In this document: piece after piece, positions 8,178 through 15,486 of the stretch
How positions within the stretch are numbered: position 1 is the first letter of the stretch
Layout of the letters: every line of letters starts with the position of its first letter
Origin: Nocardia aurea
Lineage (GTDB): Bacteria > Actinomycetota > Actinomycetes > Mycobacteriales > Mycobacteriaceae
Reading direction: 5' to 3'
Length of the DNA: 64,000 nt
NCBI RefSeq assembly: GCF_003123685.1
Contig: NZ_QCYJ01000085.1
Coordinates: forward strand, 310,001-374,000
Translations under genes and position numbers: made by a program
The notes under the pieces: generated by a model
Databases searched by the model: none
What the model was told of the DNA's origin: nothing
The model's input: the letters and a program-made list of their open reading frames with translations, nothing else

Positions 8178-10382
8178 TCACCCGATCGTCGACACCGCGG
8201 CCACGGCGGTGGACGCGGTTTCCGACGGCGCGGCGTTCACCGTCACCCACGTGCTGTTGACCGCCGCGTTTCCGGAGAAGGTGTCCACGGCCGCGGGATC
8301 GTGCAGCAGATTGACGTTCGCGCCCGGCTGCGCCGCCGCCACCGACCAGCCGACGCCGGGTTCGGCGTGACCCCACCCGTGCGGTATCGCCACCGTGCCG
8401 CGGCGGATGTCGTCACTGATCTCCAGCGGCACCACGATGGCGCCGTGTTTCGAGGCGACGGTCACGGGTGCGCCGTCGTCGAGTCCGCGATCGGCGGCGT
8501 CGCCGGAATGCATCAGCGCGGTGCAGCGTGGGCGGCCCTTCATCATGGACGGAATGTTGTGCAGCCACGAATTGTTGCTGCGCAGGTGGCGGCGGCCGAT
8601 CAGTCTCAGGTCGAATCCGTCCGCGATGTGGACAGCGCCCGGTTCCTCGCTCGCGGCGTCGATGAGCGCCGCCGCCGCGGTCACGAAATCCTCGGGAGCC
8701 AAGCGCACCTTGCGATCGCGGGTGCCGATGAGCGTGCGCAGCCTCGGCAGCAGCGGTCCGAGATCGATGCCGCCCGCGCTCTCGCGTACCTTCGCGACGG
8801 TGAGTCCCGACCGCCCACGTCGCAATACCCCGTACGGACCGGCCGCGATCGCCAGGGCCGACAGGCGCAGCGGACTCACCTTGTCGAACAGCGAGTTCAC
8901 GAACCGGGTGGTCAGCGCGCGGGCGGGCAGCGGCAGCAACTCGCTCACCAGCCGCGCCATGATCTCCCAGTCCTCCAGGCCGTCCGCGGGCGGTGCGAAG
9001 ACCCGTCGGTTGTAGCGCAGATTGTTACGCACGCTGAACACCGGCATCAGGATGTCGAGGTCTTCGCGTTCCAGGGGTGAGATCGGCGGCAGGATGATGT
9101 CGGCGTGCCTGCTGGTCTCGGTGACGTACATGTCGACGGCCACGTAGAAATCGAGCGTGTCCAGCGCCGAAGCGAGGCGCCCGCGCTGAGGTGTCGAGAG
9201 CACGGGATTGCCCGCGTAGGTGATCATCGCGCGGATCTTGGTGTCGCCGTCGCTGAGGATCTGATCGGCGAGCGCCCCCACAGGCAGTTCCGACCGGAAC
9301 GATTTGAACGTGCCCGAATCATCGGTCCAGGCCCCGTGCGCGACCGGCAGGTATTTGCCGAAGCGTGTCGCGTCCACCGGCGGTGTGGTGAACATCTGCC
9401 CGCCCGGCCGGTCGAGATTTCCGGTGACGGCGTTGATGGTGTTGATGAGCCAGTGGGTGAGCGTACCGGTCACCGTCTGGCAGACCCCGATCCGGCCGTA
9501 CATCACCGCGGACGGCGCGGCGGCGTGATCGCGTGCCAGTCGGCGGATCGTGTCGGCGTCGACGCCCGCGTGCGGGGCGGCCTGTTCCGGCGTGAAACCC
9601 GCGACCAGGGCCCTGATATCGCCCCAGCCCGAGCACATGGCGGCGATCCTGCCCTCGTCGCACAACTTCTCGGTGACGAGCACGTGCAGCATCGCGAGCA
9701 GCAGGTAAGGGTCACCGCCCGGGGTGACCGCGACGTGTTCGTCGGCCAGGCGCGCGGTCTCGGTGCGCCGGGGATCGATGACCACCACGGTCCCGCCCCG
9801 ACCTCGGACATCCTTGATGCGCTGTTTGGCCCCGGGCATGGTCGTGATCGACCCGTTCGACACCGCGGGATTCGCGCCGAGCACCACCAGGCGGTGGGTG
9901 CGGTCGATATCGGTGACCGGCATCAGCACATTCGATCCGAACATCCGCCACGCCACGAATTCCTGCGGGAACTGATCGATGGAGGAGGCGGTGTAGAAAT
10001 TCTTGGTCAGCAGGACCGTGCGCAGCAGCCCGCCGTAGAGCACCGACGAACTGTGCGCGGCGGGATTGCCGAGGTACATGCCGATGGCGCTGTTTCCGTG
10101 CTCGGCGCGCACCCGGCGAAGACGTCGGCCGATCTCCCGGAACGCCTCGTCCCACCCGATCGGTTCGAATCCGTCACCGACCCGGCGCACCGGGGTGCGC
10201 AATCGATCGGGATCGTGGTGCAGTCCGCCCATCGCGGTCGCCTTGGGGCAGATGTAGCCCTTGGACAGCACATCGTCGGGATTACCCTCGATCCGGGTAA
10301 CCCGATCGTCTTCGACGCTGACCAGAATTCCGCAGTGTGCTTCACACAGAGTGCATTGTCGCGCAATCGTTGTGGCGCCCAT
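8178..10382 (-). CDS. Molybdopterin-dependent oxidoreductase (formate dehydrogenase/nitrate reductase-like)
   Basis: 734 residues. The N-terminal 4Fe-4S motif is C10-x2-C13-x3-C17 with C45 in YICPKA. Further on are the molybdopterin-binding core and the C-terminal molydopterin dinucleotide-binding domain (about residues 600-720, with NSWLHN and GDAADRGL). It has no twin-arginine signal, so it is cytoplasmic. It belongs to the DMSO reductase superfamily. The position that usually holds Mo-coordinating Ser/Cys/Sec shows no clear Cys, leaving the reaction undefined. There are no electron-transfer subunits or cofactor genes nearby, so it is a stand-alone enzyme. Confidence 0.85.
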   Translation of the reverse strand: MGATTIARQCTLCEAHCGILVSVEDDRVTRIEGNPDDVLSKGYICPKATAMGGLHHDPDRLRTPVRRVGDGFEPIGWDEAFREIGRRLRRVRAEHGNSAIGMYLGNPAAHSSSVLYGGLLRTVLLTKNFYTASSIDQFPQEFVAWRMFGSNVLMPVTDIDRTHRLVVLGANPAVSNGSITTMPGAKQRIKDVRGRGGTVVVIDPRRTETARLADEHVAVTPGGDPYLLLAMLHVLVTEKLCDEGRIAAMCSGWGDIRALVAGFTPEQAAPHAGVDADTIRRLARDHAAAPSAVMYGRIGVCQTVTGTLTHWLINTINAVTGNLDRPGGQMFTTPPVDATRFGKYLPVAHGAWTDDSGTFKSFRSELPVGALADQILSDGDTKIRAMITYAGNPVLSTPQRGRLASALDTLDFYVAVDMYVTETSRHADIILPPISPLEREDLDILMPVFSVRNNLRYNRRVFAPPADGLEDWEIMARLVSELLPLPARALTTRFVNSLFDKVSPLRLSALAIAAGPYGVLRRGRSGLTVAKVRESAGGIDLGPLLPRLRTLIGTRDRKVRLAPEDFVTAAAALIDAASEEPGAVHIADGFDLRLIGRRHLRSNNSWLHNIPSMMKGRPRCTALMHSGDAADRGLDDGAPVTVASKHGAIVVPLEISDDIRRGTVAIPHGWGHAEPGVGWSVAAAQPGANVNLLHDPAAVDTFSGNAAVNSTWVTVNAAPSETASTAVAAVSTIG

Positions 10383-10622
10383 AAGTTAGTGCCTCTTCTG
10401 CTGGAGTCGCTTGTAGACAGGCTACCGCGCGCACCGAAGTCCCCGGGCATGGTTTCGGCCGATGATCCGCCGGTGTGCCGCCCGGACGGGCGGGAAACCC
10501 CCGTCGTGACACCGAGAACCGAGCCACCGGCGCACCGGGCACGCGTGATACCTGAGAGGGAGACCGCGAAACCACTCCCGCGCGGGATGTGCTCGCGTTC
10601 CCGGTTTTCTAGCGTTGACCGG

Positions 10623-11185
10623 GTGATCGAGGCAACCAATCTCACGAAAGTCTTCGGCGGCGCCGCGGCGGTGTCCGGTGTGACGTTCCGGGTGGGTCCG
10701 GGCAGGGTGACCGGATTTCTCGGTCCGAACGGGTCAGGCAAATCGACGACCATGCGAATGATGCTGGACCTCGACCGTCCGACCACGGGCACGGTACGCG
10801 TCGGCGGGCGGCGCTATCGCGACCGCGCTCGTGCGCGGCTCGGCCGCGGCGGTGGCGATCATGCTCGCCGTGCCGATCCTGCCGGATCTGATCGGTCCGC
10901 TGCTCGGGGAGTCGGGGCGCTGGATTTCGGTTGGCCGAGATCGCCCGCCGCCCGCCCGGCCGCAGATCGGAGCTCGCCCCGCCCGCGCGACTGACCGCGC
11001 GCGAGACCACCGTGCTGACGCTGATCGCACGCGGACTCTCCAACGCCGAAATCGCCGCGGAACTGGTCATATCCGAGCAGACCGTGAAAACCCACGTCGG
11101 GCGCGTCCTGGACAAGTTGCGTCTGCGTGATCGCACGCAGGCGGCGATCTACGCCTATGAAACCGGAGTCGTACGTCCGGGCTGA
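10623..11185 (+). pseudogene. Composite remnant: ABC ATPase + ABC permease + LuxR response regulator fragments
   Basis: A GTG at 10623 opens an ABC ATPase with a good Walker A (GPNGSGKST) that stops matching after about 65 residues (GTVRVGGRRYRD, near 10822). From about 10816 another frame encodes a permease-like hydrophobic piece (IATALVRGSAAAVAIMLAVP, then LPDLIGPLLGE) up to about 10930. From about 10930 a third frame encodes the end of a NarL/LuxR response regulator (LTARETTVLTLIARGLSNAE, then SEQTVKTHVGRVLDKL) to the stop at 11185. Order and orientation match a common ATPase-permease-(kinase)-regulator operon. I infer that two or more internal deletions collapsed it. None of the pieces should be functional, although the HTH could still be expressed. 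Confidence 0.75.
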
Positions 11186-11597
11186 CCGCGGCGAATCATC
11201 ATGCGGCGACAGGTCCCGCGGCCGCGAGCACGGTCGACCTCCGGTGGCGGGGAGGTGTTCGAGCGAGAACCGGGTCGTGCCGGTCGTGTTCGGATCGATG
11301 TCGTGGTGCGCCAACGACATCGATGCCGAATCGTGACGTCTCGGTATCGTTTCGACATTCGGTGAGCCCGGTTTCGCGGTCGATATCGGCACGGCGCGCG
11401 TGGATGCATCGAACGCAACGATGTGCGGGAGCGCTCCGAGACGGCACTGTCGGCACGGTAATCCGGGCGTGTGGGCTGAGTTCGCCTAGTACGACCGTAT
11501 TGTCGCGCCGTACCGACGCCGTCGGTACGGGTACAGGTCGGGGCGTGGAGCTGCCGAATGCGGGGAACCCGGTTCGGAGGTCGGTGAAATGCGCGAA
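11186..11597. other. Intergenic stretch with no supported gene
   Basis: Open frames exist on both strands but show no family resemblance, no ribosome-binding site and no steady third-position GC bias. It separates the composite remnant from the small gene at 11765. Confidence 0.5.
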
Positions 11598-11622
11598 CCC
11601 CGCTCGAATCGTTCGAGCGGGG
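11598..11622 (-). terminator. Strong hairpin downstream of small minus-strand gene
   Basis: CCCCGCTCGAA (11598-11608) and TTCGAGCGGGG (11612-11622) form a perfect 11-bp stem with a 3-nt loop. It lies about 140 bp after the stop of the 52-residue gene at 11765-11923, so it is a likely terminator. Confidence 0.65.
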
Positions 11623-11764
11623 TCGCGATTCGTGGGGACGAGGTCACGCGGTGTCGACGTGGCGGCGATCGCACCGTTGCGGGGCTCGCCCGGCCTCTGC
11701 GCCGCGGAATTCCCGAGTTCGGCTGGCACACGGACGAATCGCGTGCGCGGCCCTCGGTGCGACC

Positions 11765-11923
11765 TCAGTGGGCGGCGGTCTCGCGAATACCGACCGTGAC
11801 GTGGGCGGATTCGTTCGCCGTCGACGGAGTCCGCGGTGCGGACGCGCTTCCGAGGATCGAGACGACACGTGACCAGGTGGGCCTTTGGGCAATGGCACTC
11901 GGTACACGAAGGGTGAAGACCAT
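11765..11923 (-). CDS. Small protein, 52 residues
   Basis: The ATG at 11923 has an excellent AAGGAGGG with 5-nt spacing, which is the main evidence. The product is a short basic peptide (starts MVFTLRVPS, ends GIRETAAH) with no recognised domain and no clear membrane span. It stands alone between the palindrome-rich region 11985-12069 upstream and the hairpin 11598-11622 downstream, so it looks like a small regulated transcription unit. No function can be offered. Confidence 0.5.
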   Translation of the reverse strand: MVFTLRVPSAIAQRPTWSRVVSILGSASAPRTPSTANESAHVTVGIRETAAH

Positions 11924-11984
11924 GAAGCCCTCCTTTCCAGAGATCGAGCAATGCTGGAATACCAACACCATTCACCGTAAACAC

Positions 11985-12069
11985 CTGGCAACTGAAATGC
12001 CAGCTGTGCGACTGTGAATCATGATGCATCATCGTAACTGATACCCATATCGCGGCGCATTCGCGATAT
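11985..12069. promoter_or_regulatory. Cluster of three palindromes upstream of the small gene
   Basis: Three inverted repeats lie within 85 bp: CTGGCA-N7-TGCCAG (11985-12003), the 12-bp palindrome ATGATGCATCAT (12021-12032), and ATATCGCG-N7-CGCGATAT (12047-12069). They lie 60-150 bp upstream of the start at 11923. The region is richer in A/T than its surroundings, as expected for a promoter with several regulator sites. Confidence 0.5.
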
Positions 12070-12311
12070 TCGCGTGTTCGGGAGCCCACCCCGACCGGTC
12101 GACGTGCCGTGGGGGCAATTGGTTTCGCGTCCGGAGCGGGGTGGGTCGCGGCCGAGGGGTCGGGCCGGGCGGCGTGGGTGGTCACACTGTCGGCGACTGC
12201 GGCCGGAGCGCTTCGGGCCTCGGTGAAGATCATTACGGTGCTGTCGACGGCAACTTCGGAGTGACACGCGTAATCCCGGGTGTCCACGTAGCTCTGATAT
12301 ACGAGGCGGAA
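12070..12311. other. Intergenic, possible coding remnant on minus strand
   Basis: On the minus strand a frame from the GTG at 12287 (VDTRDYACHSEV...) shows high third-position GC for about 70 codons and then loses it without a stop, continuing into the palindrome region. There is no good ribosome-binding site. It may be a decayed gene end; I do not call it. Confidence 0.3.
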
Positions 12312-12605
12312 TCAGCAGTGCGGTTCGTCGCGGTAGAGATCCGTGCGGCGGGTCAAACGCTCGGAGAACGATTGCGCCCATGCTTGTCCCTCGGTCTCGT
12401 CGGTGACCGTGCGAGCGCGCCGGGCGCGGGCGGGCAGGCATCGCCGCGCCGCGCTCGCACCGGGCCGTGCCTGTTGGGCCAGGAGGCGAGCGTTCCAACT
12501 GATGTAGGCCGCTACCGTCATTCCGGCGCAGTCGGCAGCGTGTTCGAGCAGGAGCCAGTCGTGTTCGTCCATGGTCACCGTGACCGTGAGTTCCCTGTTC
12601 GCCAT
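12312..12605 (-). CDS. Hypothetical protein with ribbon-helix-helix-like N-terminus
   Basis: 97 residues from the ATG at 12605 (another ATG at 12611). Residues 1-45 read as a short beta strand (RELTVTVTMDEHDW) followed by two helices (LLLEHAADCAG, MTVAAYISWNARLLA), the layout of ribbon-helix-helix DNA-binding proteins and antitoxins. The C-terminal half is Arg-rich and probably disordered. No toxin gene is adjacent. The frame continues upstream for 270 more codons, but that part is antisense to the permease gene. The fold is inferred from pattern only. Confidence 0.55.
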   Translation of the reverse strand: MANRELTVTVTMDEHDWLLLEHAADCAGMTVAAYISWNARLLAQQARPGASAARRCLPARARRARTVTDETEGQAWAQSFSERLTRRTDLYRDEPHC

Positions 12606-12697
12606 GCTCATCCCGATCGGCTCGACTGTGTCGCGCTGCGATACCCGGGGACAAGCGCCCCAAACACCGTCCTGGGCGGCGGTTTCCTCGGGGCTGC

Positions 12698-13462
12698 TCA
12701 GCGTAGGACGGTGGGATGCGCCGCGCAGCGGTGAACCTTGACTCGGGCGATCAGCTCGATTGTCAGGGCGACAGCGCAGGACTGGGCGAGCAGCAGGCCG
12801 ACGAGTACCAGAATCTGCACGGCTCCCGCCTGCGTCGCGGAACCGCTGGCGACGAGTACGCCGACGAAAGCGCCCGGTAACGTGACCAATCCGACCGTGC
12901 GCATCTGATCGACGCTGGGCAGCAGCGCGTCGGCGGCGGTGGCGCGGACGACCTCCAGTCGTGCGTCGCGTTCGGACAGTCCGAGACTCAGCGCGGCCTC
13001 CACCTCGCCCCAACGCTGTTCGATCGTGTCCAGTGCCCTCCGCGCCGCCAGCGATGTCGCGCTCATGGTGCCGCCGAGCACGATTCCCCCGATCGGGACC
13101 AGCGCGACGCCCTCGAGCGGGACCACCCCGCTGAGCAACATGGCCGGTAGCACGGCCGTGAGTCCGGCGCCCAGCGCGAGAGTCAGCCACAGCGCCGACC
13201 ATCCCGCCTCCGCCCTGCGCGCCGAGGTCGCCACCGCGGCGCCGAACATCACCACCAGCACCGCGATCGAAGACCACAGCTGCCCCAGTGCCGCTGCCAG
13301 GATCAACGCCACCGCGGTCAATTGGGCGGCCCCGCGCAGCGCGGCGCCGGGAGCCACCGTGACCGATCCCAGGCGAGCCACCCGATAGACCACGGCGGTC
13401 GCCGCGACCATGACCGCGCACAGGACCGCGAGTGCCACCCCCGGCGTCGCCACCGTGTTCAC
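12698..13462 (-). CDS. fetB: FetB/UPF0014-type ABC permease
   Basis: 254 residues with about seven membrane spans. The pattern matches the UPF0014/FetB family: GAALRGAAQLTAVALIL near residue 40 and PIGGIVLGGTMSATSLAARR near 122-141, followed by an amphipathic loop and SVDQMRTVGLVTLPGAFVG. In E. coli FetB pairs with the ATPase FetA to export iron and protect against peroxide. No FetA ATPase lies next to it here; the nearest ATPase is the broken one at 10623. Either its ATPase is encoded elsewhere or it is an orphan. Confidence 0.8.
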   Translation of the reverse strand: MNTVATPGVALAVLCAVMVAATAVVYRVARLGSVTVAPGAALRGAAQLTAVALILAAALGQLWSSIAVLVVMFGAAVATSARRAEAGWSALWLTLALGAGLTAVLPAMLLSGVVPLEGVALVPIGGIVLGGTMSATSLAARRALDTIEQRWGEVEAALSLGLSERDARLEVVRATAADALLPSVDQMRTVGLVTLPGAFVGVLVASGSATQAGAVQILVLVGLLLAQSCAVALTIELIARVKVHRCAAHPTVLR

Positions 13463-13484
13463 CGTGTGACCGCCCGGTGTGCGC

Positions 13485-13706
13485 TCATGGTTCGAGGAAC
13501 AGTCGCTCGTACGGCAGTCGTGGGAACGGTCGACGGACGCCGTGGGGCGATCGAACCAATTCGATTGTGCACCAACGCCTTCGCCACCAGTCGCGGATCA
13601 GATGTCGGGCCGCCTCGACACTGGCCGTGTAGTCGGTGCACATCTCGTCCAGCCAGATACGCAGGTGTACATCACCTTCGGTCGGGAGCCAGTCCTCGGG
13701 GAACAA
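13485..13706 (-). CDS. Hypothetical protein, 73 residues
   Basis: The TTG at 13706 is chosen because AGGAGG lies about 10 nt upstream; the frame further up is only an antisense reading of unrelated sequence. The product is Trp/Arg-rich (LIRDWWRRRWCTIELVRS) with an acidic N-terminal half, and has no recognised family. It ends 23 bp before the FetB-like gene starts and may be co-transcribed with it. Confidence 0.5.
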   Translation of the reverse strand: MFPEDWLPTEGDVHLRIWLDEMCTDYTASVEAARHLIRDWWRRRWCTIELVRSPHGVRRPFPRLPYERLFLEP

Positions 13707-13819
13707 TGGTCTACCACCTCCTACCCATCGTGAGGCCACCGACCCACCGAACTCGGCACTCCGGCGCGGACCGGGTGCCGTCGCCCCGCGGACGGTGAGA
13801 TCGAGTTCCGCGCCGATCG

Positions 13820-14647
13820 CTACTGTGCGGCGGGAAAGTCCGCGGACCGGCTCGATGCCGCCCACCTCTGCGCCTCCGCCGCGCGTTCGACGGACGATTC
13901 GCGGGCCATCTCGACGGCACCGGCGCCGAGGAGAAGTCGTCGTGGGGGATCGTCGGATTCGACGACATCGATGATCACCTTCGCCGCGCGAGCGGGATCG
14001 CCCGGCTGAGTTCCGTCGTTGTCGCGCCGGTATCGGTTGATCTCGCCGACGGTGGACTCGTAGTCGGCTCCCACGGCAGGCAACCGCATCGACGAACCCT
14101 GCCAGTCGGTGCGAAAGGCTCCCGGTTCGACGATCAGGACCTTCACACCGAACGGCCGCACCTCGTTGGCCAACACCTCCGAGAAACCCTCCACGGCGAA
14201 TTTCGCGGACTGGTAGGCGCCCATGCCCGGTGTGCCGCCGACCCGTCCGCCGACGGAGGAGAATTGCACGAACCACCCCGAGCGCTGTTGTCGCAGGACA
14301 GGCAGTGCGGCGCGGGTGAGGTTGACCACGCCGAAGAAATTCGTTTCGATCTGATGCCGGAAATCGGTGTCGTCCATCTCCTCGATGGGCGCGCTGTTCG
14401 CGTACCCCGCGTTGTTGACCACCACGTCCAAGGCGCCGAATTCGGCAATCGTGAAATCGACGGCCGCGTGTGCCGCGTTCGCGTCGGTGACATCGAGTTC
14501 GAACGTGCGAACGTTGTCACCGACGAAGGTCAGTACTTCCGGCCGCCGCGCGGTCGCGACGATGTTGTCACCGCGCGCGAGGACGGCTCGGGCGAGCTCG
14601 CGGCCGAACCCCCGTGAGGTGCCGGTGACGAGCCATGTTTTCGCCAC
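13820..14647 (-). CDS. Short-chain dehydrogenase/reductase
   Basis: 275 residues from the GTG at 14647, which has GGAGAAA 5 nt upstream. Classical SDR: cofactor motif TGTSRGFG (about residues 8-15), NNAGYANS (about 82-89), and the catalytic SSVGG...YQSAK with Tyr and Lys about 147-160. The ELDVT segment (about 52-56) fits a classical oxidoreductase often labelled as a ketoreductase-type SDR. The substrate is unknown. It lies 62 bp downstream of nothing co-directional except the SRPBCC gene at 14710, with which it may share transcription. Confidence 0.87.
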   Translation of the reverse strand: MAKTWLVTGTSRGFGRELARAVLARGDNIVATARRPEVLTFVGDNVRTFELDVTDANAAHAAVDFTIAEFGALDVVVNNAGYANSAPIEEMDDTDFRHQIETNFFGVVNLTRAALPVLRQQRSGWFVQFSSVGGRVGGTPGMGAYQSAKFAVEGFSEVLANEVRPFGVKVLIVEPGAFRTDWQGSSMRLPAVGADYESTVGEINRYRRDNDGTQPGDPARAAKVIIDVVESDDPPRRLLLGAGAVEMARESSVERAAEAQRWAASSRSADFPAAQ

Positions 14648-14709
14648 AACTTTCTCCGTTCGTCGGGCCACCAACCGGTGATGGCTTGTCCGGGTGTTTC
14701 GATCGGGTG

Positions 14710-15138
14710 TCAGGCCGCGCGCAGCGGACCCGCGAAGGATTTACGCAGAGAGGACGGGCCGACCAGGGGCAGCAGTGCCGCCAGCACCTTGCCTTTGACG
14801 GCGCGTGGAGTGCGTGTCAGTTCGACGTCGACCCGGGTGCCCGCCGATTCGCCGCGTGCCAGGAAGGTCCAGCCGCCGCCCGCGCCGAAGAGTTTGGAGT
14901 CCAGGGTCGTGACGGTGACGCTGCCCCGGGGCAGGTCCCATTCGTAGCGGGCGCGCTCCCAGGCCGCCGCGGTGCCCTCGGTGACCTCGGCCCAGTTCTC
15001 GCCGCGGTCGTGGACGACGAAATGGTCGGCGTCGATCGTCGGCCACGTGTCGGCGCGGGCGGGTCCGAAGTCGGTGAGCACCTGGACGACCTCGGCCGGG
15101 GACAGGGTCGACACGAGGTGGAAACGGACGGTGGTCAT
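14710..15138 (-). CDS. SRPBCC-superfamily protein
   Basis: 142 residues from the ATG at 15138 with GAGGAG 7 nt upstream. The alternating hydrophobic strands and ...TLSPAEVVQVLTDFGPARADTW... at the N-terminus fit the START/SRPBCC hydrophobic-pocket fold (polyketide cyclase/dehydrase-like). It may bind a lipid or aromatic ligand. It is probably transcribed with the SDR downstream (63-bp gap). Between its start and the LAL gene end (15139-15486) I see no further gene. Confidence 0.7.
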   Translation of the reverse strand: MTTVRFHLVSTLSPAEVVQVLTDFGPARADTWPTIDADHFVVHDRGENWAEVTEGTAAAWERARYEWDLPRGSVTVTTLDSKLFGAGGGWTFLARGESAGTRVDVELTRTPRAVKGKVLAALLPLVGPSSLRKSFAGPLRAA

Positions 15139-15486
15139 GGCGTGCTCCTCGGAGATGATGGCCGCGGCCGCGTCGTCGGACCGGGCTTGTGTCGTCTGCG
15201 ATTCCGGGCGGTGCGCCCGGATGCCTGTCGAGCATCGCTCCCGCGAACCCCTCGGCGAATCCGTCGGATGACGCAGCGATGACGTATCTTCGCCATCTGT
15301 CGCGGCCGATCGGATGAACGGCACGGTCGTGTCCGGCGTGTCGACATCGAGTATCGGAATCGGGCGACGTGCCTGTTCAGCCCATCGGAGATGTGCCGGA
15401 CGGTGGTCCGGACCGGCCGACGGCATCGGCGGGCGCACGGGTGACGTCGCATGACGCAGTCACACCCGAGCGTCACCCCTCGAGCG

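Noticed and set aside
9105..10994. A 629-codon plus-strand frame
   Set aside because: Mostly antisense to the molybdoenzyme; only its last part contains the ABC ATPase scrap.
12606..13421. Upstream part of the minus-strand frame ending at 12312
   Set aside because: Out-of-frame reading of the FetB-like gene; the real small gene starts at 12605.
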